Made by a program: the position numbers and the translations under genes
Shown here: positions 39,674 through 47,989 of the stretch, piece after piece
Numbering within the stretch: position 1 is the first letter of the stretch
Layout of the letters: each line of letters begins with the position of its first letter
The notes under the pieces: generated by a model
Told to the model about the DNA's origin: nothing
The model's database searches: none
The model's input: the letters and a program-made list of their open reading frames with translations, nothing else
From: Lysinibacillus sp. SGAir0095
GTDB lineage: Bacteria > Bacillota > Bacilli > Bacillales_A > Planococcaceae
Direction of reading: 5' to 3'
Length of the DNA stretch: 64,000 nucleotides
Assembly: GCF_005491425.1 (NCBI RefSeq)
Contig: NZ_CP028083.1
Location: 272,001-336,000, forward strand

Positions 39674-40753
39674 ATGGGAAGGATTTTGGGCATAACAGTT
39701 GCGCTCATTCTATATAGTACGATTACGGCTTATTTGGGAATGAATTTGAAAAAATGGCTAGAAGCGATACATCTATTTCGCTGGCCGATACTGTATTGGA
39801 TTATTTTCTTCGTAGTTGCTTTTGGTTTTCTGATTGGACGCATGCATGATCTGCTTAGTCCGTTATCGATAGTGGGGAACTATTGGATGTTCTTTTTTGA
39901 GTACGGGCTCATATTATGTATCATCGCCAACCTCTTCATTTCTTTTACTCCGTATAAAAATGTTGCTGTTGTCGGTTCCGTTGTGGTGGCGCTTTTAGTC
40001 ATTTTATTTTCTTGGGGTACATACAATGCGTATTCGCCGGTAGTTCGGAATTTAGAAATTTCCGTAGATAAGCCAGGTGAGCCAATGAGACTGGTTGTAG
40101 CATCGGATTTTCATCTTGGGGTTCTTTCACATAAAAATCACTTGCAAAAATTTGTGAATCTATCCAATGAAGCCAATCCTGATGCGGTTTTATTAGTAGG
40201 AGATATTGTTGATGATGACCCTGTTTGGTTCGTGGACGAGGGTATGAATGAAGTGATGAAGCAGCTAAATGCAACATATGGTGTTTATGGAGTACTTGGA
40301 AACCATGAATACTATGGAGGGAAAATTCCGCAGTTTGTCGATGAAATGAAGGATTCGAATGTCCAAATCTTAATGGACGAAACCATTTTAGTTGGAAATC
40401 GTTTTTATTTAACAGGTCAGGAAGATGTTACGAATGGCAAGCGAAAAGAGATTCAGGAGTTAAAACCGGAAAATATTGAAATACCTTGGGTTGTCATGAA
40501 TCATACACCATACGATTTACATGAGCCACAGGATGCAGGGGTTGACCTCCATTTGTCAGGACATACGCATTTAGGACAGTTGTGGCCAAACAATTTTATT
40601 ACGGATCGGATATTCGAATTGGATTATGGTCATATGAAAAAAGAGGACATGCATGCGCTTGTTTCTTCAGGATTTGGTTTTTGGGGGCCGCCGATGCGTA
40701 TCGGTAGTCGGTCTGAATTATGGGTTGTAGATATCACGTTTAGAGAGGACTAG
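39674..40753 (+). CDS. Membrane-anchored calcineurin-like metallophosphoesterase
   Basis: 359 residues from ATG 39674 (GGGAGG 9 nt upstream). Four to five N-terminal helices (to about residue 125), then the phosphoesterase core: ASDFHLG, GDIVDDD, GNHEYYGG, MNHTPYDLH and LSGHTHLGQLWP, giving all dinuclear metal ligands. B. subtilis YkuE/YpbG-type proteins share this core; the substrate (phospholipid, UDP-sugar lipid or nucleotide) is uncertain. Single gene. Confidence 0.85.
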   Translation: MGRILGITVALILYSTITAYLGMNLKKWLEAIHLFRWPILYWIIFFVVAFGFLIGRMHDLLSPLSIVGNYWMFFFEYGLILCIIANLFISFTPYKNVAVVGSVVVALLVILFSWGTYNAYSPVVRNLEISVDKPGEPMRLVVASDFHLGVLSHKNHLQKFVNLSNEANPDAVLLVGDIVDDDPVWFVDEGMNEVMKQLNATYGVYGVLGNHEYYGGKIPQFVDEMKDSNVQILMDETILVGNRFYLTGQEDVTNGKRKEIQELKPENIEIPWVVMNHTPYDLHEPQDAGVDLHLSGHTHLGQLWPNNFITDRIFELDYGHMKKEDMHALVSSGFGFWGPPMRIGSRSELWVVDITFRED

Positions 40754-40874
40754 TACGAATACAGCTCGAGACGTATGGACAACCAAAAGTACTTCATGTA
40801 TTGTAAATTAGGAATTTATACAATTTCGTAAGCGTGCGTAGTAAGTAGAAAATAGTGAGGAGCAATAGTGATTT

Positions 40875-41702
40875 ATGGAATTTTTCGATTTAATGAAAGC
40901 GATTATCCTCGGTTTTGTTGAAGGGATGACGGAATTCGCTCCGGTTTCATCGACGGGACATATGATTATCGTGGATGATTTGTGGCTAAACACGAAGGAA
41001 TTTTTGGGTGCTGGGTCGGCAAATACCTTTAAAATTGTCATTCAACTAGGTTCCATCTTGGCAGTTGTTTTTGTCATGTGGAAGCGAATCCTTAGCTTAG
41101 TAGGTTTATATAAAATTGAAGGACAGACATCCTCTCGTAAATTTAATTTGGGACATGTACTTGTAGGGATTATCCCAGCCGGCGTTTTTGGTGTGCTATT
41201 TGAAGATTTTATCGATGAAAACCTTTTCTCAACGAATACAGTAATAATCGGCTTAATAATCGGTGCCTTTTGGATGATTATTGCTGATCGGGTTGGGCAA
41301 AGAAAAACAACAATTAAATCCTTGGATGATATTTCATACGGGAAAGCATTTAAAATTGGATTAATTCAATGCTTATCTCTATGGCCTGGTTTTTCCCGTT
41401 CAGGTGCTACAATTTCCGGTGGGGTAATGCTGGGGCTTGACCATAAAACAGCCGCTGATTTTACCTTTATCATGGCGGTTCCAATTATGGCAGGAGCTAG
41501 TACCCTATCATTAATTAAAAACTGGAGCGACTTAGAGCCAAGTCATACAGGATTTTATATCCTCGGTTTTATTAGTGCATTTGTGTTTGCGCTAATTGCG
41601 ATTAAGTTCTTCCTAAGACTTATTTCAAAAGTAAAATTAGTACCATTTGCTATTTATCGTATCGTGTTAGCCGTAGCTTTAATCGTAGTATTATATCTTT
41701 AG
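40875..41702 (+). CDS. uppP: Undecaprenyl-diphosphatase UppP (BacA)
   Basis: 275 residues, with eight helices. Catalytic regions GFVEGMTEFAPVSSTGH and LWPGFSRSGATISGGVMLGL are the two signatures of UppP. It dephosphorylates undecaprenyl diphosphate on the outer face to recycle the lipid carrier for peptidoglycan and gives bacitracin tolerance. GAGGAG lies 12 nt before the ATG, rather far. Terminator follows. Its position after a phosphoesterase gene may be coincidental. Confidence 0.95.
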   Translation: MEFFDLMKAIILGFVEGMTEFAPVSSTGHMIIVDDLWLNTKEFLGAGSANTFKIVIQLGSILAVVFVMWKRILSLVGLYKIEGQTSSRKFNLGHVLVGIIPAGVFGVLFEDFIDENLFSTNTVIIGLIIGAFWMIIADRVGQRKTTIKSLDDISYGKAFKIGLIQCLSLWPGFSRSGATISGGVMLGLDHKTAADFTFIMAVPIMAGASTLSLIKNWSDLEPSHTGFYILGFISAFVFALIAIKFFLRLISKVKLVPFAIYRIVLAVALIVVLYL

Positions 41703-41707
41703 GAATT

Positions 41708-41750
41708 TCTCGTCTCAGAAGTTTATACTTTTGGGACGTTTTTATTTTGT
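41708..41750 (+). terminator. Terminator of uppP
   Basis: CGTCTCAGAAGT / ACTTTTGGGACG with TTTTTATTTT. Confidence 0.75.
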
Positions 41751-41865
41751 CCTGGAATGCAACTAGTCCATAAAAGCTCAACCTTTATAGCAGTAAAGTG
41801 GTCGATATTTTAAATTATGACATCTTCTTACACTTTTCTTCATACTATAGTTTTGGGGTGAGAAA

Positions 41866-42303
41866 ATGGCGAGAGCAAAATACCGAGATGTTGACGTTGA
41901 CTTAATCGCAAGGATGATGAGAGCGGAAGCAGAAGGTGAAGGAAATCAAGGAATGCTTTATGTTGGAAATGTAATTGTAAATCGACTTGTGTCGAATTGC
42001 CTAGACTTTAGAGGGTTACGATCGGTTGAGGACGTAATTTATCAGGTGCAGGGAGGCAATTACTCCTTTGAAGCGGTTCAAAAAGGGAATTTATTTTATA
42101 ATCGAGCAAGAGCAAACGAACAAAGACTAGCGAGACAGGTTTTGGATTATTGGAGAGAACACCCAGCAAAATATGCCCTTTGGTATTTTAATCCGTATGC
42201 AGAATGCCCTCCAACTTGGTATAATCAACCACTAACCGGACAATTTAAGAACCATTGCTTTTATGAACCAACCGCTGGAACGTGTGAAGGGGTTTATGTC
42301 TAA
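41866..42303 (+). CDS. cwlJ: Spore cortex-lytic enzyme CwlJ (hydrolase_2 family)
   Basis: 145 residues, all one SleB/CwlJ hydrolase domain without signal peptide or peptidoglycan-binding repeat, as in CwlJ (142 in B. subtilis). Matching landmarks: VDLIARMMRAEAEGEGNQGM, YVGNVIVNRL, CLDFRGLRSVEDVIYQ, the catalytic Glu in RAEAEGEG, WYFNPYAECPPTWYNQPLTG and HCFYEPTAGTCEGVYV. Cleaves cortex peptidoglycan during germination and is activated by Ca-DPA. Located 40 kb from the receptor genes, with no gerQ adjacent. GGGGTGAG SD. Confidence 0.93.
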   Translation: MARAKYRDVDVDLIARMMRAEAEGEGNQGMLYVGNVIVNRLVSNCLDFRGLRSVEDVIYQVQGGNYSFEAVQKGNLFYNRARANEQRLARQVLDYWREHPAKYALWYFNPYAECPPTWYNQPLTGQFKNHCFYEPTAGTCEGVYV

Positions 42304-42357
42304 GAGACAAAAAGTACTTTTATCTTTTAATACATGATTAAAATACTCTAGCTTGCA

Positions 42358-42396
42358 AAAGGGAACTTCCTGAATAATGGGAGTTCCTTTTTTGAG
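42358..42396 (+). terminator. Terminator of cwlJ
   Basis: GGGAACTTCC / GGGAGTTCC with TTTTTT. Confidence 0.8.
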
Positions 42397-42428
42397 CTGG
42401 AAAACGACTTTGTAAATATAGGTTGAGG

Positions 42429-42473
42429 TGTGATAAAAGTCACAGTAAATTTTTGTCTTTCGATAGCTATAAT
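42429..42473 (+). promoter_or_regulatory. FNR-type site and promoter upstream of hemAT
   Basis: TGTGATAAAAGTCACA (42429-42444) is a perfect TGTGA-N6-TCACA site. A perfect -10 TATAAT stands at 42468-42473, putting the site centre 42-44 nt before the expected start, the class II activator position. No good -35 is present, as expected for an activated promoter. Confidence 0.7.
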
Positions 42474-42634
42474 ATTAATTTTTTGTGTAAATTCATAAAA
42501 AATATTGAATGTTAAAAAAACTAACCTTATATTTGAGATGTCAGGATAGTTCCTTTTTATTACTTTTATTACATATTTCTTTGCAGGGTAGATTTATAGA
42601 GTGTTACTAAATAAATACTTAAGGGGTGAACCAT

Positions 42635-43927
42635 TTGTTCGCTTTAAAGAAAAAAGAGGCCAAAATATCATTATTTAAAGAGCGTTACCCTAATGTTGGC
42701 ATTTTTGTTCAAGAGCCAGATCTTTTACTTCAGCTTAAAATTATCGGGCTAGATGAAGAAGATCTACAAATCATTCGGTTTTTAAAACCATATGTAGAAC
42801 TAGAAATCCATGAAATTGTCGAAATCTTTTATGAGGCAATCGGAACTGGTGTCGAATTCCAGAACAAGATCGCCACTTATAGTAGTTCTGAAAAACTGCA
42901 CCAAACACTCAAGCGCCATATGATTGAGATGTTTGATGGGCGTATTGATGATCGGTTTATTGAAGTGAGAAGAAAAGTTGCAAACATGCATGTGTTAATA
43001 GGGTTAACAACCAAATGGTATCTTGCATCTTTTTATAATCTAGAAGCTAAAATTCAAGAAATGCTTTTTGGTTTAAACCTGGATTACATTGAAACACAAA
43101 GAGCGATTCAAGCGGTAAGGAAGATTTTTAGCTTTGAGCAGCAAATTGTCTTAGATGAATATGACCAAGTTGCTTCGAATGCCTTGAAGGAACAGCAACA
43201 AAATGTGAAAGCAGAAGTGAAGGAAGTAATTGGAAGTATCTCGGTGACTCTTGAAAATCAATCGTTAGCTACAAATAGTACAGTTACTGAGTTGGTTGCC
43301 AATACCAAAGAGGTAATAGAATTATTGAGAAGCAGTATTCAGGATGCTCAAGGGACAAAAAAAGCATCTGGAGAAGGCTATGAACAACTTCAGCATTTAA
43401 GCAGGCAAACAAAAGAAATCAATAAAAATACCATTATTATGACAAAATTGGTTGAGGATCTAAATCATTCTTCATCAGAAATTCAAGCAGTTGTTGAGAT
43501 TGTCAAAAATATTGCAGGGCAAACGAATCTATTGGCTTTAAACTCTGCTATAGAAGCTGCTCGTGCTGGAGAGCATGGGAAGGGATTTGCTGTTGTTGCA
43601 GATGAAGTAAGAAAGCTAGCCGATCAAACAAAGCAATCCGTTGAAAAAATTGCATCGTTAATTGGCATGTCGAGCGTTGCAACCTCTCAAGTGATAGAAT
43701 CCATTCATCAAATTCAAAATTTAGTAGAGGATGGTATTGAGCAAAATGAAAAATCGTTGAGATCTTTTGAAAAAATCTCATCCTCTGTTGATGCCACCAT
43801 TTTAGATTTTGAAAACGTAGGACAGCAAATAGGGGAGTTATCAAATATTGTTGAAAATATAGGAGTTTCTATCGAACAGCTTGAATTTGCTTCTACAACA
43901 CTAAAAGAGACGATTAGTCGTTTTTAA
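42635..43927 (+). CDS. hemAT: HemAT-type globin-coupled aerotaxis transducer
   Basis: 430 residues from TTG 42635 (AAGGGG 8 nt upstream; GTG 42626 overlaps the SD). N-terminal sensor globin (about 10-175): [20 protein letters not shown], proximal-His region [14 protein letters not shown] and helix [20 protein letters not shown]-terminal methyl-accepting signalling domain with the hairpin tip [40 protein letters not shown]. No transmembrane helices, so it is cytosolic. It binds O2 at heme and signals to CheA. The FNR-like box upstream ties its expression to oxygen as well. Confidence 0.94.
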   Translation: MFALKKKEAKISLFKERYPNVGIFVQEPDLLLQLKIIGLDEEDLQIIRFLKPYVELEIHEIVEIFYEAIGTGVEFQNKIATYSSSEKLHQTLKRHMIEMFDGRIDDRFIEVRRKVANMHVLIGLTTKWYLASFYNLEAKIQEMLFGLNLDYIETQRAIQAVRKIFSFEQQIVLDEYDQVASNALKEQQQNVKAEVKEVIGSISVTLENQSLATNSTVTELVANTKEVIELLRSSIQDAQGTKKASGEGYEQLQHLSRQTKEINKNTIIMTKLVEDLNHSSSEIQAVVEIVKNIAGQTNLLALNSAIEAARAGEHGKGFAVVADEVRKLADQTKQSVEKIASLIGMSSVATSQVIESIHQIQNLVEDGIEQNEKSLRSFEKISSSVDATILDFENVGQQIGELSNIVENIGVSIEQLEFASTTLKETISRF

Positions 43928-43947
43928 AAAAATTCATATTAAAAGTA

Positions 43948-44110
43948 AGTTTACCCAGACTGTCTCGAAAATGCTTGTCGGACAAGGCGGGAAGTCGAGT
44001 GAAGATCCGAATGGAACTTAATGTTCATGAGGGGGCGATCAAGTCAATCTACTTAGTATGCGAGCGTTTGTCAACAGTATGAGAGTCTCTTTGTAGAAGA
44101 GACTCTCATT
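43948..44110. other. GC-richer intergenic segment with terminal hairpin
   Basis: Between the convergent hemAT and AIM24 genes. The 3' part is a perfect inverted repeat TGAGAGTCTCT / AGAGACTCTCA (about 44081-44108) that can end both transcripts, though T-tracts are weak. The part from CCAGACTGTCTCG to GTTTGTCAACAG is more GC-rich than its surroundings and has no ORF. It may be a remnant of a repeat or RNA; I cannot assign it. Confidence 0.4.
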
Positions 44111-44120
44111 ACCACTAAAA

Positions 44121-44918
44121 TTACTTATTGAACATATTAAACAATCCACCGAGTCCGCCCTCGCCGGCATTATGACCGCCGCCGCCTTGGGAAACAGGAG
44201 CAGCTGCGAATACACGGCTAGCTAAACGGCTAAATGGCAGTGATTGAACCCATACAGTTCCAGGACCACGTAATGAGGCTAGGAAAATTCCTTCTCCACC
44301 AAATAGGGCAGTTTTAACGCCGCTCACAGGTTCAATGTTATAGTCAACATCTGAAGTCATAGCCACAAGACAGCCAGTATCTACAAGAATTTTCTGACCT
44401 GGTTGCAGACCGATTCTTTTGATTGCACCACTCGCATGAATAAAGGCCATACCATCACCCTCAAGCTTTTGCATGATGAATCCTTCTCCACCGAAGAAAC
44501 CAGCGCCAATTTTACGTTGGAACTCAATACCGACAGACACGCCTTTTGCAGCAGCTAAAAACGCATCCTTTTGACAAATTATTTTGCCATTATACACACT
44601 TAAGTCCATTGGTATTATTTTACCTGGGTATGGAGAGGCAAAATAGACATGTTTTTTACCTTGGCCAACGTTTGTGAAAGTAGTCATAAATAGGCTTTCA
44701 CCAGTAAGCATACGTTTTCCGGCACCCATCAATTTGCCCATTAGACCACCGCTATTTTTAGAGCCGTCACCAAAAATTGTTTCCATTTTGATGGATTCAT
44801 CCATCATCATTAAGCTGCCTGCTTCAGCAATCGCAGTTTCATTTGGATCTAATTCGACTTCAACAAATTGCATATCGTCACCATACAATTTGAAATCTAT
44901 TTCATGATTGTTCATCAT
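44121..44918 (-). CDS. AIM24/TIGR00266 family protein
   Basis: 265 residues. Family pattern: MQFVEVELDPNETAIAEAGS, LFMTTFTNVGQGKKHVYFAS, FGGEGFIMQKLEGDGMAFIH and FGGEGIFLASLRGPGTVWVQ, ending in a Gly-rich tail (SQGGGGHNAGEGGLGGLF). These are beta-rich trimer-forming proteins related to mitochondrial AIM24 with no settled bacterial role. No signal peptide. AGGAGG is 6 nt before the ATG. Single gene. Confidence 0.87.
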   Translation of the reverse strand: MMNNHEIDFKLYGDDMQFVEVELDPNETAIAEAGSLMMMDESIKMETIFGDGSKNSGGLMGKLMGAGKRMLTGESLFMTTFTNVGQGKKHVYFASPYPGKIIPMDLSVYNGKIICQKDAFLAAAKGVSVGIEFQRKIGAGFFGGEGFIMQKLEGDGMAFIHASGAIKRIGLQPGQKILVDTGCLVAMTSDVDYNIEPVSGVKTALFGGEGIFLASLRGPGTVWVQSLPFSRLASRVFAAAPVSQGGGGHNAGEGGLGGLFNMFNK

Positions 44919-45100
44919 TCATAACCTCCTAATATTAATAATAAATATATACCATCTAAGGTTACGTTTTCCCTCTTTAAAAGTTTCATTTAATAATTTT
45001 TCCTTTGATTTAATAATCTATAAAGAGGGGTTTCGGAAGGGAAAATAGAATAAAGAACGATATAAGTGATAATTCGAGCGAAAATACAAGGGGGATGTTT

Positions 45101-46582
45101 ATGGAACTTCAAAACTTTATCGGTGGTAAATGGCAGGCTAATGATGACCTTCAAACAATTCCTGTAGTAAATCCTGCCAACAGTGACCAGCTTGCAAGAG
45201 TACCGTTATCAACCAAAGCACAAGTTGCAGAAGCTGTTGCTGCTGCTAAAAAGGCGCAAAAGTCTTGGGCACTGACGCCAGCTCCAAAACGAGCTGATTT
45301 TTTATATGAAATTGGATATAAATTAAGAGAAAAAAAGGAATATCTGGCTCAAATTTTAACAAAGGAAATGGGAAAGGTAATTGAAGAAGCGCGTGGTGAA
45401 GTCCAAGAAGGTATTGATATGGCATTTTATATGGCGGGGGAAGGCAGAAGATTATTTGGTGAAACAACTCCTTCTGAGCTTGCCGACAAATTTGCAATGA
45501 GTGTTCGAGCGCCGATTGGGGTTGTAGGGCTTATTACACCATGGAATTTTCCAATTGCAATTGCGACATGGAAATCCTTCCCAGCAATCGTTTCAGGAAA
45601 TACATTTGTATGGAAACCGGCAACCGAAACACCTATGATGGCCTATGAAATGGCTAAAATATTTGAAGAAGTAGGCTTGCCTGATGGTGTAGCAAATGTT
45701 GTTTTCGGTGCGGGCTCTACAGTTGGGACTGAGCTAATCGAACATCCAGATGTAAAAGTGATTTCATTTACTGGTTCTACTGAAACGGGAAGTAAAATAG
45801 CCGAATTAGGTGGCAGACATCTAAAAAAAGTTTCACTTGAGATGGGCGGCAAAAATGCGGTCATTGTGATGGAGGATGCTGATCTGCAGCTAGCTGTGGA
45901 AGGCATCATTTGGAGCGCTTTTGGTACAGCAGGACAGCGCTGTACCGCTTGCAGTCGAGTCATTGTCCAAAAAAATGTAAAAAACAAACTAGAACAAATG
46001 CTAGTTGAAGAGATTAGTAAATTAACAATTGGGGATGGTCTGGATTCGAATAATAAAATCGGTCCTGTCATTAACGGGGCTGCTTTAGAAAAAATCAATC
46101 ATTACGTTGAAATTGGAAAACAAGAAGGTGCTACATTACTTGTTGGTGGCAGAACGTTAACAGCACCTCCTTTTGATAAAGGCTTTTACTTTGAGCCTAC
46201 CGTTTTCACTGACGTGAAAAATGATATGGTCATCGCACAAGAAGAGATTTTTGGTCCAGTATTAAGTGTCCTTGAAGTTGCTAGTTTGGAAGAAGCCATC
46301 GAAGTAAATAACAGTGTGAAATTTGGCTTGTCGAGTTCTATCTTCTCCCAAGATGTTAATAAAATATTTAAAGCCCAAAGAGATCTGGATACAGGAATTG
46401 TGTATGTCAATGCGGGAACAACAGGAGCGGAAATCCATTTGCCATTTGGGGGCACAAAGGGAACTGGAAATGGGCACCGTGACTCAGGTCAAGCGGCATT
46501 AGATGTTTATACAGAATGGAAAAGTATCTACGTAGATTATAGTGGGAAGCTACAACGAGCGCAAATTGATACAGAAAACTAA
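45101..46582 (+). CDS. Aldehyde dehydrogenase, probable alpha-aminoadipate-semialdehyde dehydrogenase
   Basis: 493 residues from ATG 45101 (GGGGG 6 nt upstream; ATG 45095 touches the SD). NAD-dependent ALDH landmarks: TPWNFPIAIATWKSFPAI, FTGSTETGSKIAEL, catalytic Glu in SLEMGGKNAVIV, catalytic Cys in GTAGQRCTACSR and EEIFGPVLSV. The gene just downstream encodes a lysine 6-dehydrogenase-like enzyme, whose product is the semialdehyde of alpha-aminoadipate. So this enzyme probably oxidises that compound (or its cyclic form) to alpha-aminoadipate in lysine catabolism. The specificity is inferred from context. Confidence 0.88.
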   Translation: MELQNFIGGKWQANDDLQTIPVVNPANSDQLARVPLSTKAQVAEAVAAAKKAQKSWALTPAPKRADFLYEIGYKLREKKEYLAQILTKEMGKVIEEARGEVQEGIDMAFYMAGEGRRLFGETTPSELADKFAMSVRAPIGVVGLITPWNFPIAIATWKSFPAIVSGNTFVWKPATETPMMAYEMAKIFEEVGLPDGVANVVFGAGSTVGTELIEHPDVKVISFTGSTETGSKIAELGGRHLKKVSLEMGGKNAVIVMEDADLQLAVEGIIWSAFGTAGQRCTACSRVIVQKNVKNKLEQMLVEEISKLTIGDGLDSNNKIGPVINGAALEKINHYVEIGKQEGATLLVGGRTLTAPPFDKGFYFEPTVFTDVKNDMVIAQEEIFGPVLSVLEVASLEEAIEVNNSVKFGLSSSIFSQDVNKIFKAQRDLDTGIVYVNAGTTGAEIHLPFGGTKGTGNGHRDSGQAALDVYTEWKSIYVDYSGKLQRAQIDTEN

Positions 46583-46604
46583 ACAGCGAAAAGGGGATGT
46601 TGTT

Positions 46605-47774
46605 ATGAAAGTTGTCGTTTTAGGCGCTGGCTTGATGGGGAAAGAAGTTGCACGGGATTTAAATTCAAGCGAAAAAGTAGAGAAAGTGTTTTTAGCAGAC
46701 ATTGATACATCTGCGGCTCAAAAATTTGTTGACTCACTTCAATCGGAAAAAATTGAAGTAGTGGCATTAAATGCAAGAAACGAAGAAGAGCTTCGCACGG
46801 TCATGTCTAAAGGAGAAGTTTGTGTTAATGCACTTTTCTATGAATTTAATAAAGTTGTAGCCAAAACAGCTATTGAAGTAGGCGTTCATTCCGTTGATTT
46901 AGGAGGACATATTGGGGAAGTAACGGAATATCTACTTACTCTTCAAGATGAGGCAAAAGAAAAAAATGTCACATTAATACCAGACTTAGGTGTGGCACCG
47001 GGTATGATTAATATTTTAGCAGGATATGGTGTTTCTAAGTTAGATTCTGTAGAGTCCATTAAACTTTATGTGGGGGGGATCCCTACTAAACCGGAACCTC
47101 CTTTAAATTATACATTGGTCTTCTCGCTTGAGGGTGTATTTGACCACTATACAGAGCCAGCGAAGGTGATTCAGGGAGGAAAACTTACAGAAGTTCCATC
47201 TCTTTCTGGAGTTGAGCCTATCTATTTCGATCATTTTGGTGTGCTGGAAGCCTTCTATACTTCGGGTGGTACATCAACACTTATTAATACATTTCCAAAC
47301 GTTAAGACTTTAGAGTATAAAACAATTCGTTATAAAGGGCATGCTGAGCAATTCAAGCTTCTTAATGAGTTAGGATTCTTGAGTAAAGATAATTTAGTCG
47401 AAGTTGATGGGCAGCCAATGTTGGTTCGAAACGTTGTACGTGAGGCCTTAAAGAAAAAGCTGGAATTAGGGGATAAGGAAGATGCAGTATTATTACGGGT
47501 GATTGTAGCTGGTGAAAAATCAGGGGAGCAAGTAACCTATGAATACGAATTAAATATTAAACGCGATCAAGAAACGACTATGACTGCAATGGCACGTGCT
47601 ACAGCTTGCACGATTGCAACAGCAGCAGTCATGATTGGTAGTGGTGTTATCCAAGAACGTGGCGTTTTCCCTCCGGAATCCATTGTACCAGGAAAAGAAT
47701 ATATTGAAGAAATGGCAAAACGCGGTGTTATGATCAAGGAAACCTCCCACCGCTCCACTATTGTAAAATGGTAA
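46605..47774 (+). CDS. L-lysine 6-dehydrogenase-like saccharopine dehydrogenase family enzyme
   Basis: 389 residues from ATG 46605 (AAGGGG 8 nt upstream). N-terminal Rossmann motif VLGAGLMGKEVARDL, then VNALFYEFNKVVAKTAIEVG, VHSVDLGGHIGEV, PDLGVAPGMINILAGYG and SGGTSTLINTFPNVKTLEYK-TIRYKGHAE, all as I recall them from the Geobacillus lysine dehydrogenase. It deaminates the epsilon-amino group of lysine with NAD. Only 22 nt separate it from the ALDH gene, so they form one operon giving a two-step route from lysine to alpha-aminoadipate. Terminator follows. Confidence 0.88.
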   Translation: MKVVVLGAGLMGKEVARDLNSSEKVEKVFLADIDTSAAQKFVDSLQSEKIEVVALNARNEEELRTVMSKGEVCVNALFYEFNKVVAKTAIEVGVHSVDLGGHIGEVTEYLLTLQDEAKEKNVTLIPDLGVAPGMINILAGYGVSKLDSVESIKLYVGGIPTKPEPPLNYTLVFSLEGVFDHYTEPAKVIQGGKLTEVPSLSGVEPIYFDHFGVLEAFYTSGGTSTLINTFPNVKTLEYKTIRYKGHAEQFKLLNELGFLSKDNLVEVDGQPMLVRNVVREALKKKLELGDKEDAVLLRVIVAGEKSGEQVTYEYELNIKRDQETTMTAMARATACTIATAAVMIGSGVIQERGVFPPESIVPGKEYIEEMAKRGVMIKETSHRSTIVKW

Positions 47775-47797
47775 CAGTTCAAATTTAACAGCCAAGA

Positions 47798-47834
47798 AAC
47801 CCTAAAGTTAGTTCAACTAGCTTTAGGGTTTTTT
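47798..47834 (+). terminator. Terminator of the lysine operon
   Basis: AACCCTAAAG / CTTTAGGGTT then TTTT. Confidence 0.85.
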
Positions 47835-47989
47835 CACTTTGTACCATAGCTTCGTCAAATAGGATTGATGATAAAGTACAAAGGGGCTCACTCATTTTTT
47901 ATTACTAAAAATTTATTTGTAAAGGGTGAAACGAATTCAAATTATGAAAGTCTAATCGATTAAACAAAAAAAATAAAGGAGTGAGCTAC

